DNA of 64,000 nucleotides from Hyperoodon ampullatus (GCA_949752795.1 OX457061.1:9297239-9361238); one strand, 5' to 3'; positions 23,346 to 36,269 are shown, numbered from the stretch's first letter. Translations and numbers: made by a program. The notes: generated by a model from the sequence alone, not told the origin.

Positions 23346-24834
23346 AGGGTCAGATCAGGCTCTGGGGACAGCTCAATGCAAAGGAGAGAAGACAGCTAGC
23401 TTAGGGACTCAGTCCTCAGGCAGGGGGCAGGTCATCATTGGAAGCAGCAGTGTGTCGGTCCAGCCCTGGGTCCTCTGAATTCCCACAGCCTCTGAGCGTG
23501 ATGGTGTGATGGCCCCTGATCTGTGGTATTTAACTCATGGAGGCAAAGTGCTGACCCCAGGGCTTGTCCACATCACCCCTGTGAATGGTGAAATTATGAG
23601 TCGACATGTGATCTGTGTTTGTATCTCCATGCACAGACATGGGCAAGCTGGAGGTTCACACACTGGTGGCCTGTGTGGTGTTTAAAATAGTTATAAACAT
23701 TGCAAAGTTGAAGAGACTTTGCATAAAATGCCAGCATTTTCCAGATTTTATAAAACAAATAGGGGGCTATGGCGATTCTGGACCTTCATCCTTGCACCCC
23801 AACCCTTAGCCTCACACAGGTGAACGAAGGCTGCTTCCTTTAGAGAGAGGCGTGCTTTCCAGTTTGCCGCAGTCCCCACTATTCCCTATGAACTGCCCAA
23901 CCAGAGTGTCGACTGCCATTTTATCACTGTGAGTGCATTTTGTGTGGGCACATGGGGACAAAGTAAGCAAGAAAGTGAAACATTTCTTGCACCCATGACT
24001 CTTAAAAGTAGAAAGATGAAAGACAGAGAAGGCCATGCATTTTAAGGAAAATGGGGGAAAGCACATTCTAGGACTGCTGCGTGATTAATAACAAGCTTAC
24101 TTCTCCTGGCCCCTCCCAGGCTGCAAGGCTGGGGGCCCAGCGGGTACCTGCGGGTCCACCCATTGGTGTCGGCATGGGGCTCTGGGCAGGGCTGGGGACT
24201 GACAGACGCCTTTGTGGCTGAATAAACGCCGGTTCTGTTGGCAAAGAGCCATGGGGGCTCACCCCTCATTGAGTCAGCATGTCAGAATTCATCTGAATGT
24301 CACCTAAAAAATGGATATTTGTATTTTCCCTCTCCTAGGTTATTTGTGGAAAATATTTAAAACAATGCCGCTTTCTGGTGCTGATTTCTGAGTGGAAAAG
24401 GAGAAGCCGTGGGTGACTCTGGGAAGGTGCCCTACCCATTCTTTATCTTCATGCTCATTTTTTTACCTACATGCTGGGCAACCTTCTAAGAGTTCAACTG
24501 GCGGGGGGGAGGTATTACTTTCAAACTTGGGGGATGAGAGTTCCCAAAAGGACAGAAAATGACAGAAAAATCCTTTTATGATGGACTTCAAAAGACGGCA
24601 TATTCATCTTGACCTCAGTTCTGCATGACCCAGGTATACAACGCATGACAGTATCCAGGGCAGGTAATTCTGTCTGCCAAACATCAGCTCTGGCTCAGCC
24701 TGGCTCCCTCATTTATATGATGAACGCCCTGGGCCGCTGCAGGAGCAACCTGGTGACTTGGGTGGCGGCTGCTGCTTGGCGACACCACTGCCGACAGAAC
24801 CAAGGTGGGGGGGGAACGCAGACTCTCAGAATTA
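23346..24834. other. Intronic sequence, no clear element
   Basis: Mixed-composition DNA with no recognised SINE, LINE or exon. The stretch 23860-24060 is AT-richer and unique-looking. Confidence 0.35.
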
Positions 24835-27080
24835 GGAACTCTATTAATATAATCTACCGTATTAATATTCCTGCAGAGAAAACATATGATCGTCTCAATG
24901 GATGATTAGAAGACAGTTATCAAAAGCTACCATCTAGGGCTTCCCTGGTGGCGCAGTGGTTGGGAATCTGCCTGCCAATGCAGGGGACATGGGTTCGAGC
25001 CCTGGTCTGGGAAGATCCCACATGCCGCGGAGCAACTAGGCCCGTGAGCCACAACTACTGAGCCTGTGCGTCTGGAGCTTGTGCTCCGCAACAAGAGAGG
25101 CCGCGACAGCGAGAGGCCCGCGCACCGCGATGAAGAGTGGCCTCCGCTTGCCGCAACTAGAGAAAGCCCTTGCACAGAAACGAAGACCCAACACAGCCAA
25201 AAATAAAGAAAGAAAGAAAGAAAGAAAAGGTATTATGAAAATAATTTTTAAAAAAAAGCTACCATCTAATCCTGATAAAAACATTTAGGAAAACAGCAAT
25301 AGATGGCTAATTCTTTAACATGATAAAAAAAAAAAAAGGTATGTCTATATGCAGCAAGCCAAAATGCAGCATTATGGGTTAGTATAGAAACTAGAAACTT
25401 CCGTCCAGACAAGGTGGCCTAGTGACCTCACCGAGCTGGCTGCGGTGCCAGGCGAAGGCACAGGAAGAGGGACAGCAGGAGGCAGTGTTGGTATTTGCAG
25501 ACAACATAAACTCCGGCCTGCGAAACTGAAGAAAAGCAACTGAAAATCCGTCAGAAACAATAGAAGTCAGTGGAAGAGCCAGCCCACAAAATGATGCAAA
25601 AGTCAACAGCTCTTTGATACATAAATGACAGAAAATATAATGGAAAAAAAGATCCTGTTCATGAGAGCCACGAAAACATCAAACACCTAGGAATAACCTA
25701 CAAAGAAGGGTGCAGGCTCTCCACAAAGAACGCCCTTCCACTCTGCTGAGAGACAGAAACAAAGACCCGGGTGGAGGCTTTTCACCAATCGTTCCTCTAT
25801 TAATCTATATGCTCAGTGCAGTCACAATAAACATTTAGAATGGAGTTTCTCCCCCTGAAAAGATTCTCAAGTTCAGCTGGAAGAATAATCATGTGAATAT
25901 AATTAGAAAAATTGAGGTGGGGCAGATGGGAGAACTAACCTTATCATATATTAAAGTTGATTATAAAGCTATCAGACTCAAAGCAGTGTGGCAATCATAT
26001 AAAAAGAACAGAGATGAACAGAGTCAAGAAAAATGTCCATTGATCCTCTTACAGATGGAACTGTCCGATAAGAGTAACACTGAAAACTCACTGAAGAAAG
26101 TAAGCACTGTTGTGAAAACTGGCTAACACTTTAGGATAAAATAAAGCTGGTTCTAGATCTTACCTTCTAATAAACTTCAGATGGATTCAGTAGTTGAAAA
26201 GTATTTAATATTTTAATATATTAAAACACAAAGGGTTTGAAAAAATATGGGCGAATATTTTTATAATCTTCTAAGGAGGACATGAAGTCAAAAATAAAAC
26301 CTTAAAACAAAGACAAAATTGCCCATGAAAAAATTAAAAACCATTGTATAGCAGAACACAGCTTTTAACAAGGTGAAAAGCCACTGGTTGAATGTGTGTG
26401 TGTGTTTGAACACAGGACAGAAAGAAGGCTGTTGCAAAGAACATAAAGAACTCAAAAATGAATGAAAGAAGCGAAATAAGCCAATAGAAAAAACTGGGCA
26501 AAGGGCACAAACAGAAGAGATTCACAAAAGAAATACAAATGGCCAATAAACATATGAAAAGATGTTCACCTTTAAATACCAGTGATGCTTAGCTATAGTG
26601 AGGATGTGGGAAACAGGTACCCGCTCACACACCACAGGATGGGGGAGGGGAAGTTTAAATGGGCACATTCTTTTTGGAAAGCAAAATAGTAATACCATGC
26701 ATTCTTCTAAGAAACACCCAGGGAGCAAAGACACACGTACAAGGAAATATATTGCACTGGTGTAATAGCAAATAATTGGAAACAACTCAAAAGTAAATCA
26801 ATAGTGGATTGCTTAAATAAATTATGACAATCATAAAAGAGAACCATATGTAGTCATTAAAAAGAATGAGGTAGATTTGTGTGAAATGACATGGAAGGTT
26901 GCGCAAGATACACCGGTCTGTGCGAGAGCAAGATACAGAATATTATGTCCAGTGTTGAACTCCTGTGATCTTTGACACGTGTGTGTGTGTGTATGTGTGT
27001 CTCTCCGAGGAGTGGACCACGGGGGACTGTCACCTTTGAAATGTTTCTGTAATGTTTGCATTTTAATAAACACGCACAAC
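24835..27080 (+). mobile_element. Old L1 (L1M-type) fragment, ORF2 to 3' end
   Basis: Translated pieces read INIIYRINIPAEKTYDRLNG (RT), then a GELTLSYIKVDYKAIRLKAVW segment at 25925-26000 and a C-terminal fragment around 26800-26900. The 3' end carries 'gtttgcattttaataaac' (27053-27070). It is heavily mutated, with internal deletions, and interrupted by the SINE at 24937-25253. Confidence 0.75.
24922..25268 (+). mobile_element. Long-form CHR SINE with (GAAA)n tail
   Basis: Begins at 'gggcttccctggtggcgcag' (24938) and extends beyond the short form with an extra 3' segment ('gcttgccgcaactagagaaag', 'agacccaacacagccaaaaat') before an (aaag)n tail at 25205-25230. Target-site duplications aaaagctaccatcta lie at 24922-24936 and 25254-25268 (15/15). 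Confidence 0.94.
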
Positions 27081-27640
27081 CTTTGCACTCGGAAAGAAAA
27101 CACTAAATATTAAAAAATCGATTCTGATCAGCAGGGTAGCTGCTTAAGATGACAAACTGCCCATGATGTCTGCCACAATTTATGGGGAGAGAACTGATCT
27201 CGTCTGTGGCATCAAATAGTGGTTCCCAAGCTGTGGTCAGACTCCTGAAGAGTCCAAGAAGTGGAGGTCCCCAGGCTACTTCCCATATTTCAAAAGAAGC
27301 CTAACACTTCTTTTATGCGTTTGGAATGGCTATCCATTAAACTAATTCATTAGGTTCCTTTGTTTCTGGCTGAAACTATCTCAACTCAGTGTGATAGCTC
27401 TGTAAGAATTTGGTGGCAGCTCTCTGTCTTTGAACAATATAAAAAAGGGGAGCGGAACAATATATAAGAAAGGTTAACTTCTATTTAATTAACTAACTTT
27501 TATTTAATAAATGAAGTAGGCAAATTTCTTTCCCAAAACATATCAGCTTCCTGACTGAAAAAGAAAGAAGAAAAGATTCTGGGTGTTGAAAATACTAAGT
27601 CTCACAGATAGAAAACACCTTATTTCCTGTTGCAGTTTAA
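27081..27640. other. Unassigned intronic sequence
   Basis: 'agtggttcccaagctgtggtcagac' near 27220 suggests a hAT-type terminal repeat but no family is clear. Otherwise AT-rich with no exon signal. Confidence 0.35.
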
Positions 27641-27647
27641 GACCTGA

Positions 27648-27661
27648 CCACTAGATGGTGC
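27648..27661 (+). promoter_or_regulatory. CTCF-like motif
   Basis: CCACTAGATGGTGC fits the CTCF core with one C-to-T change at a CpG position. Unique sequence. Confidence 0.45.
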
Positions 27662-27664
27662 AAA

Positions 27665-28505
27665 GAGATCACACATTTTGCAACATCTCCCTCTACAAAA
27701 TTCTTTTTAACATTAATAAGCACAATGAAAGCTTTCCAAAAGTAGAAAGAATGAACAATTGTGCTGGGATATGAACATTTTGCTTTTATAAAATTGGACT
27801 CTGCCATTTCATTACTGATACAAAAATCTTCTGCCTCACTTTCTTCCTGCACATGCACATCTCAAATCCAGTCTAATCTCATATATTGGAAGGGCTTGCA
27901 GAAGTCCACGCAAAGTGGATGTACAGAAGTTGGGTTCAAAAATTCGTTTTACCTCGTGATGCCAAATGTGTTTCCATTAATTTCACCTCAATGCTGTGAC
28001 GTAAACGCTAGTGGAATCTGCCCCAAGCTAAATAAGCAATAAGCCCCATTTTTCAATACACAAACACATAAAGATGTCAGCTCAAACTGTTTACTAATTA
28101 ACACTTAAAAAGACACAAATTAGATATGCGTGGCTAAGAGCAATTATAATCAAGACGAATTTCTCCAGTCATTTGGGAACTGAAAAAAATGCCTAATTGC
28201 TGGAACCAATGTTTTAAAAACTGAAATCACGCCAGTTAGCAAATATGTTCATTTAAAGAACATTCCATGTGACTACACTCTTGAGGATTGACTACAAACA
28301 TAAGAACAAGGAAAATATTTAGGTATAAAATTAAAATTTTAAGCTCCTTTAGATTTATAATTTCTTCATTAAATATGTCTGCAAACAGCAGCCCATAAAA
28401 ACCTGTAGCAATTAAGTGGTTAAATGAACTGCCTCCCTTGTCAGTTTTAAAGGAGTGATTAATATCAGATCGTCCCTTTACTAATTAGACTCTCCCTTGT
28501 CTTTC
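27665..28505. promoter_or_regulatory. Candidate conserved enhancer block (AT-rich, homeobox-like cores)
   Basis: About 840 bases free of recognisable repeats, AT-rich and dense in TAAT/ATTA cores, for example 'tttactaattaacac' (28090), 'gcctaattgctgg' (28190), 'ggagtgattaatatcag' (28453) and 'tttactaattagac' (28477). This composition is typical of deeply conserved developmental enhancers. Neither conservation nor activity can be checked here. Confidence 0.4.
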
Positions 28506-29450
28506 AGCCTTAAAGTGGAGCGAAAATGGAGGCTGTTTGCTCCACCAGGAAGTGTGGTGGGCTAATGACGCTCCCTTGCCACGTTTTGAGTGTGGTGCCC
28601 ACAGAAGGGAGGGTGAGCATTGTGGTTTTCCATGGAGGGTTGGCAGCAGGTGGGGAAAGGGCTTTGTGTGCGGGTCTGGAAGGCACTCTGGATGCCGTTT
28701 CAATCACAGGAATTGCCGGCTCCTATTTTTAGAGGCTTGCAGTGTTATGCACACGGCACGGAATCTACAGTCCAGGCCACTGTCTCCTGGCCACCACTCG
28801 TGAGACAAGGGACAGGGCAGTCTGTGAGGGAGGCGAGGCTGGGGATGGACGGGCCACAGGGGACGGTGGGGTAGTGGGCGGGGAGGGAGGATAAACAGGC
28901 TGCAGGAAAGGTAACCGAGATACAGGAATTATTTTAGAAGCTGCTGCCCAAACTGAGGAGCTGGGAAGCCCTCACCCTGGCTGCGATGGGGCGTCCATGA
29001 GATGGAGAAATAGGGTGACTGCTTACACGGGAAATAAAGAGCGGCAGAGACAGAGAGTATTTATATGTCCGTCTTCTCACTCCGAGAGAAGATGCTTCAT
29101 CACGGGTCGGCTGCGAAATTACACTTTTCCCGACTCTTGAACAGAGAGAACCTTTTGTTTGGACAACAGGGAGGACAATAAGGGCTTCACTGGGACACAG
29201 CCCTCCGGGGTCACGGCCACCCTCCTGCAGAGCCAGACGGCTGCTCCCCGGGGCAAAAGGGGGCCAGGTCAGGGCCAGAAAGCACCCCCCCCAGAGCCCC
29301 CCGCCTTTGCTGACAACAGCTGCCACTGGCTGCTCCCTGGTCGCCTCCCAGGGCGGAGGGGAGGTAAGCAAACACACACTCTCCTGCCTCGGGGTAATGT
29401 ACACGCCAAAGCCCCTACTCTGAGCCACGGAAGGACATGGACGGCAGGAG
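28506..29450. other. Intronic sequence, no element seen
   Basis: Unique-looking DNA with no recognised repeat, exon or clear motif. Confidence 0.35.
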
Positions 29451-29456
29451 ATGTGG

Positions 29457-29470
29457 CTGCTAGAGGGCGG
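29457..29470 (+). promoter_or_regulatory. CTCF-like motif (weaker)
   Basis: ctgctagagggcgg keeps the central TAGAGGGCG core of CTCF with two changes at the left edge. Confidence 0.35.
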
Positions 29471-31380
29471 GGTCGGGCCGCAGGAGGCTGGGCTCAGCGC
29501 TGGGGACCAGGAGAGGGACAGCTTCACAGCGGGAATTGGTTTACAACCTTGGCTTTTCCGCTTCAACAGCCCATGCCACCTGAGCGCGTCTGAAGAATGT
29601 TTTGCCCCGTATCTGCCGGATGGCATGGGCACTGATTTTAATCATGACCTTCCTTGGGGGCCTTTCATGAAACGTAACCAGGTGCTGCGTACATCACGAC
29701 TGCCGGGGCCTCCCGTCAGTGCCACAGCAGCAGCCTTGGGACCAGCGCTCCGGCCAGGGTGGGATTCCTGGGCCTGCACGCCAACCTGAGGAAGGGGAGG
29801 CCAGGGGACTTGCCCCAGGGTCCCCACCTAGGTGGCAGATTCGGCGTGCTACCCCAGGAGGCTCGACTCCAAAACTGTGTCCCTCCACCATGCTGTGTTG
29901 ACTCCACTGTCTACACTGTCCACAAACGTCCCTGCAGACACCCGGTATCTACACACCCACGCGGCAGGCGGCTCCGGCCCACACCGCCAGCGAGCCTCGT
30001 CCCGCCTTCCCACTGGCGGGCCGAGTGGCACACTCTTGCTTGAGCTCGTCAGATTCTCGGGTTGGCGGGCTGGAGGCGCACTGTCACCCACTGCGGGGAG
30101 GCGACACCTCATCTCTTTGCATCTGTTACTCAGTTCACGGCGGGTCCGCGCTGTGGTGATGAGGGCCGCTGGGGATGGCACTCCTGGGCTGGCTGCTGGT
30201 GATCCCTCGGGTCCCTAATCACCAAGCTCAAGGCTGATGGGGTGACGGGGCTTGTCCAGGGGGTGACCTGTCCCCGAGGCTAAATGGTGGTGACAGGGCG
30301 CATGCAGGCTAAAATTCAGAAGCATCCCCCAGGCAGGGCAGGGTGAGTACGTTCAAGTTGGCAGGAGAGCGGGCCCACGTCCGTCCTGGCCAGGAGGGCT
30401 GAGCACCCCCACTTCCTTTATGGCCGCAGTCACCCAAGCCCAAGTTTCTGCTGTGAGCTGGGGTGACACCACCTCTCCCAGGGGGCACGGACGGATAAGG
30501 GAGGGGGTGCCTGCCCCAGACAAAGCAGCCCCCACTGATGCTGGGCTCTCCCCGCTGCTTGGGAATCCCAGGCGAGATCCAAGGGGGTGTTCGGGATGGG
30601 CAACGGGACAGTGCAGGTCATGGTCAGTCCTGAAGTCTCCCGCCTTCTTGGGGGAGGGCGCTTGGCTTGATGGTGTAAATGTGAGCAAAGCAAACCCCCA
30701 GTGGAGCACCCCTGCCCCGAGACCCCTCCCCAAGCACATCCCCCTGCCTCCACCAGGGCAGCCAGACTGGGAATGGAAAGGGGCAAAATCATCCTGACTA
30801 GGGGGACCCCCAGCTACTCAGGGCCAACCCACAGAGCCCGCGTGTGAGGCCAGGGGGGCCGTGGGCAAAGCTTCTCCTCGGCCTCCAACCCTTGGAGCTA
30901 TGCTGAGTTCAGAGGCTAAAAGGGGCAAGTTCCAGTTTATTTACGGAGAAAATCCTCTGACCTTGTTGCAGAAGGAGGAGCCCGTTCACCAAAGTGTGTA
31001 GATGTCAATATACTAATCACCATTAAATGCACGTGGATGGCTGGTGGAAGTAACTTTTAAATCCTCAGATTAAATGAAAATCTCCACAGCATCCTTGACT
31101 TCAGTGGTATTTGTGATGGTTTTACACCCTATGTAGCGTTTCTAACCTCTCCCCGTTCCCCTACATTTTCTTTAACTCTAATTTCTTTCAACAGAGAACA
31201 CAGACGTGTGTTTTTTAACTCATCACTGAAAACAAGGAAGCAAGCCAAGCTTGGTCAACGGGGCTGTCTCTGCTCCGCCACCAGCAAGAGGGCAGCTCGC
31301 CAGGCTGCAACAGGACAGACTTACACCGACTCTCCCCGCTTCCTGTGGACCAGGGAACAGTAGTAACAATGACCATGACC
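29471..31380. other. Intronic sequence, no clear element
   Basis: GC-rich to about 30900, then AT-rich at 30930-31210, where homeobox-like words ('tactaatcaccattaaatgcacg', 31010) suggest possible conserved non-coding DNA. No exon seen. Confidence 0.35.
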
Positions 31381-31384
31381 GTGA

Positions 31385-31580
31385 CAGCAGCCGATGATAA
31401 CTAACCGGGCAGTAGCCACAGCAGGTGCTGTTCTAAGCCACTTCCATGACTGTCTTGGTCAAACCCATAAACGCTACAGGGCATTTTTATTACTATCCTG
31501 ATTTTACAGAAGAGGAAACAGGCTCAGAAAGGTTAAGTGGAAGAACTGAGGATTCTGCCCCGCCAGGCTCTGTTCAGAGC
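31385..31580 (-). mobile_element. MIR SINE fossil
   Basis: 'aggtgctgttctaagccacttcc' and 'gattttacagaagaggaaacaggctcagaaaggttaag' are the reverse of the MIR core. A clear copy. Confidence 0.8.
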
Positions 31581-33440
31581 ACCTGACATCAAGACAACGC
31601 ATTCAAACCAAACACATTTTTGGCCCTTCAGCGGGGAAGAGAATTAAGAGAACTTATGGTGGTTTCCACCACATGTACTGGCTCTGCACTGGGCTCTCTC
31701 CTATTTCACCCCGTCCTGGTAACCTGAAGGCCCGGTCGGGGTCAGAACCCAGGTCGACGGGCCTCCCAGGTACCACTGTCCCCATCAGCCCCATCAGTAG
31801 GACAGGGAGCAACAGACTTGACGTCATAATGGAGCGGATTTGCAGTATGACACGCTAGGTCTCAGTCTTGTCTTGGCTATTATTATTATTTCACCTCTCA
31901 GTCTCAATTTCTGCCCCATGAAATGGGGAGGAACATGCCACCTGGTCAACTTGGGGTGAGAATCGGTGATGACGGAGGTAAAGCCCAGGCCCAGAGCGGA
32001 GCACGTAGCAGGTGCTTCAATGAACGGGGCTCTGGTTACAGCCCAGAAGGATGGGCGGGGAGAGAAAGGGAGACATTCACAGCTGCCCAGTCTCTGGCAC
32101 TCACCACCTACCCCAACTACCCAGGGTGATGAGCAATTGCTGTCCGCAGTGCTTCACACATCTATCATCTATCCATTTAGTGTTCGTGAGACACGTTCTA
32201 CTGTTATCCTGGCTTTAAGCAGAGAGGGGGCGTGACCACCGGACCCCCACGCGCACCCCTTAAGGTCTGTGTGACCTTGTCCATCCTGAAAGGTCACAGG
32301 CCACGCCTGGCCCTGCTTCACCGCCTGCAGCCAGAGCACATCCCAGCAAAGGCATTCCATATAGGCTCGCTGGCGCCACCCTGTGCGAGACCCCAAGCAA
32401 AGGCAGTCTGTAAGCGGACAGCCGCCTTAATTTTGAGCAAGACTGACCTGGGGCTCCCTGCAAATATATATTTCTGGTGTGGTAGCCAGAAATTCTTTTT
32501 CCTAAGTTTACCCCCACCCCCAAAAATCTATAGATGACAATCACGTTGGTTTTTATGATTTACTGAAAATCAAAGACAAAAGGGGACTTTTTCGTCTTGT
32601 TTTTGCTATGACAGGTTTAGAAATTTGTTGTACTACATTGATTCAATTTTCCTTGATTTCAGCCATCTTTCAATAATGCAACCTGCTTCTGAAAGCTGGG
32701 TACACAACAGAAAACCCAGAGGAACTGAGAATATTGAAATAGTTCTACCATTTCCATCTTTGAGACAAATGTGCCTCTCAGAGGAGAGCTGGCTGCAAAC
32801 ATGTGACCACTTAACAACCGTCTACATGTGAAAGACGACACACACGCTAACGCTGTCTTACGAAAGTGGGGAGACCACCAGCAGATCTGACCTCTAGCTT
32901 GATTCCATTATCTCAGCTCTCCTTCTTCGGAGTTGTCACATGTGCTCCAATCCTGGATTTCTTTCTTTTTTATTAGGAAAACATCCAAACTCTTTCGAAA
33001 CAGGCTGCCAAGTGGGGTCTGGCTTATCAAGCACAATGGAATGTACCGTGATCCTTCCTCTAAATCACGAAGAGCCTCTGACATTTCCCCAAACTCCTAC
33101 TGGTGGCAAATAATAGAACAGAAAGAGGAAAAACCAACTCTGCACACACACCCCAACCTCTACTTTCTTTACGCCATGACATTTAAAAAAAAATGAAGCA
33201 GAACTGATTGTTCCATGTATCATGTAAAACCTTCTGTCTTATTACTTTAGGTAATATACACATTAAAAGTGAGTTTCTTTTTCTCAGAAATAAACTTGAA
33301 TGCAATGTAAGTATTTTTCTCAGAGGGTCACCCCACACCTAGGTCCCTCCTGTTCCTGGAACACAAACCCTAATAGGGATGGGAGACCCTGGGTCGAGTG
33401 AGTGATGACCTAAGCCCCCCACCTGTCCCGCTCTGGGAAG
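31581..33440. other. Intronic sequence upstream of the last intron's donor
   Basis: A weak MIR-like stretch is at 32125-32235. The rest, including AT-rich 32500-33300, shows no assignable repeat and no exon. Confidence 0.35.
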
Positions 33441-33449
33441 CTTGCTTAC

Positions 33450-33509
33450 CTCTTTTTCAATTTCTGCCAGAGATTTGATGGTGATTCCCAAGAGATCAAA
33501 GGGCTGCAT
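33450..33509 (-). CDS. MVB12B: MVB12B penultimate coding exon (UMA domain)
   Basis: A 60-base exon encodes 20 residues beginning MQPFDLLGIT and ending AEIEKE, the core helix region of the UMA domain of ESCRT-I subunit MVB12B. On the minus strand it is bounded by the acceptor 'ctgtattttcag' and the donor GAG|gtaagc (33441-33449). Both edges are phase 0, so it fits between the exon at 36270-36325 (ending VPES) and the terminal exon (starting YEYSF). The residues agree with my memory of human MVB12B and are similar to MVB12A (LTIKSLADIEEE). The exon is far too short to be found as an ordinary open frame and was recognised from splice sites plus homology. Confidence 0.95.
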
Positions 33510-36269
33510 CTGAAAATACAGATCAAGTCATCCTTTTAAACGGCTGGAAAAATGCTGCTTCACATTTGTTCTTATTCACAATTGTGACACTTCAAACCCC
33601 CTTGTGATCTGGTGTTTTCTCCACTCCTTTTCCATGGAAACCATCAGTGTGACTGTAGTGATGAGTGAGGGTAAATGGACTAGTAGCTGGCACAGACTCA
33701 GAAAACCTGGCCGTCACCGGGGTCCCTTCTGGTGGGGACCCCGGCCTAGGCACCTGTCTACAGCACCCGGGGGGCGGGTCATGGCTCTCCTGAAAGACCA
33801 TGACTGTCACCAATCATTTCTGCCTCTTGTCTCTCCCTGCCCACAGGAAAAGCCGGTGTGCTCTTTCTGCAGCCGCGGGGATGGAGGTGCCCACGGCTTC
33901 CCCACACCGCCCTGACATCTGCGCCTGTGTGCTGGAACGGGTCTAAGGAACTCCATGAGGCAGGCAGCCAATCTTCTGCCTGGGACTCCTTGGCATCAGA
34001 GAAGGAGCTGGAGGGAATTCCAGGTCTTTGAAAATGCAAGGGTAATGAAGGAACTGCCCATCAACTGTCGTTTAAAAAGTCAGTGGTGGTGGAAAATGGT
34101 AACACTGCATTTTAATGGGCATTTCTGTGACTTCATAGAGATGGGGACCTTTCTTTAAAAACGCTGGCTTTTCCAGACAGCATGAAAAATCAAATGCACA
34201 TGGCAACAAGAGTCAGCTGGAGGCCCAGAGAAGCCTGTGCTGAAATAATGCACGGTGAGGGGTGGAGGGAACCTGGTCTCTGAGGTCCCTGATCCGAGTC
34301 CCCTCAGGGATCATCAGTGGTCTGTATTCCCGAGGGGTACCAGCCCAGCCTTCTGCAGCCCAGGCCAGCAGCTGGCAGCCGGGGATGAACAGGTGAAACC
34401 TGAGAATCTCTGACAAAACCCCAGGGCCTTCACGGTTCTGAACTGCAGCCCAGAGGCGGGGGATTTCCTGGGAGGGGTAGTAGACAGAGGCCGGCTCTGA
34501 GCCCAAGGACCTGGATTCTAACTGGGCTCAGTGCCCCTTCGTGATGCAGCAGCGGCAGGTTAATCACTCGAGCATTTCCTCTCCGGTTACAAAGCATTGC
34601 GGGCGGGCCCTGCCGGCTGGGCTGCTGAGATTAAACACAGAAGCGCAGGGAAGCGCTTGCACTGGGCTTGGCCCGAATCCGCCTGCCTGAGCACTTGCTG
34701 AGTCGGCAGAGCCCGATCTTGGGACAGGGCCACCGAATTAGGCACTCAGCTCCTGGGGCTGCTCTGCCAGTAGCCACAAAACAGTTTGGCTTTCTCCTGC
34801 TGCCAGCCCAAGTGGTGCGAGAGTGGGGCTGCCTGCCTGAGCGGCCCGGGATCCAGCAGAGGTCCAGCTGTTGTATCATTAGGCTCTAACTGCCCCACTA
34901 AACTTTCCTGATTGGAGCCGGTGCGCAGGACAGAACAGCCTCTCCAAGGGAGTGGGCGGGAGAGGCGCCAGCATCTCCATGGCAACGCGGCCAAGTGGAG
35001 TCAGCTGAAGTTACTCATGCTCCGCAGGTCAAGTCACCAGCGTTTTTCAAGATTAAGCTGCTTACCAGAAGGGTTCAGAGAAGGCCTATTATATTTCATG
35101 AAAATGGAAACTCCAGTGCAGGTCAAATCGCGAGCTGGGTGGTTTTAAGCTGGGTCCAAGAAAAACACTGAAGGATTCTTTAGCTGGTGCCCAAACTAGG
35201 GCCTTCATGTTTATTAGCTAGTCAAAGCAAACTTCTGCAGAAAGGATTTTAAAAAGCCCAGAAAGCAGTCTACTGAGCCAGCATGGAGCAGGCCTGCACA
35301 GCTGAGGGAGGGCCACTGCCACACTGGGGGGCAGGCACCACCGGAGAGAGGGCACAGGGGTGCCAGGCAGGGCCCGCAAAGCTGTGCGTGCTGGGTGCTT
35401 CTCACGATCTGGGTTCTGGCCTTCAGACCCAGCTAGCTCACTCAATTCCTCTGTCACTAAAGATGGCTCAAGGGCCCAGCCTGACCTCAGTTGCCTCACG
35501 TGTATCATGGGGTCCGTGCTAGCCTGCAGTGGGCGGGAGACCCACAGCTGCAGGACACCCACCCTGCACTAGCAGGCCCAGCCCTGCCATTCGGATGCCT
35601 GGGATTTAGAGCAGAGAACGTGGTCATCACGGAATGGGGCAATGGCAATGGGGAAGTGAGGCAGCTTTCTTTCTGCTGGACATTGACTTTGTTAAATAAA
35701 AAAGAACAGAAATTAATAAGGTGAGCTTGGAAAGCAAGAACATTTACAGCCGGTGAAGTTCAGTACAATTTACCATCACATTTGAATCAAAAAGCCTTGG
35801 CTGCGGCTGCGTCTCAGTGTGTCTGCTCGTCTGTCTTGCTCCCTCCCCACCCTTATCCCTTCTTTCACTTCTCAAGCACCCACTACGTGCAGCATTAGCT
35901 GAAGGGGCCCAGGGAGGAACACGACCCACTTCCGGCTCTCAGGCAGCCCTGCTGTAGGCTGCAGGGCTGAGCTTCCAGCGGGGGGAGAACACGAGGACAG
36001 CAGTGATTCTGGCAGGGTAAGGGGAGTGGGGCAGAAGGGGAGAGCGATCGTGCTTAAAACTTACACTTTGTGGGGCTTCCCTGGTGGCACAGTGGTTGGG
36101 AGTCCGCCTGCCAATGCAGGGGACATGGGTTCGTGCCCCGGTCCGGGAGGATCCCACATCAGCGCGTGGCTGCTGAGCCTGCGCGTCCGGAGCCTGTGCT
36201 CCGCAACGGGAGAGGCCACAACAGTGAGAGGCCCGCGTACCGCAAACAAACAAACCAAGAAAAACTTAC
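33510..36269 (-). other. MVB12B: MVB12B intron (about 2.8 kb)
   Basis: Runs from the donor at 36264-36269 to the acceptor at 33510. At its very start it contains the CHR SINE and the second donor copy. The rest is unique-looking DNA. A GC/AT mixed patch at 34620-35000 has no recognisable repeat and may be conserved. Confidence 0.85.

Larger units (their letters stand above)
10357..33449 (-). other. MVB12B: MVB12B last intron (about 23.1 kb)
   Basis: The intron lies between the donor CTC..GAG|GTAAGC at 33441-33449 and the acceptor ..CCGCAG| ending at 10357. It holds the nested L1 block (12.1-18.05 kb), an old L1 (24.8-27.1 kb), SINEs, a TGGA tandem repeat, four CTCF-like motifs and a conserved-looking AT-rich block at 27.66-28.5 kb. 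I found no further coding exon in it. Confidence 0.8.

Noticed and set aside
32370..32385. A CTCF-like string 'ggcgccaccctgtg'
   Set aside because: Spacing and central bases do not fit the core motif.
35062..35082. A donor-like 'ctgcttac' next to a purine-rich stretch
   Set aside because: Would give an exon of about 20 bases with a poor acceptor between two phase-compatible real exons. Not needed.
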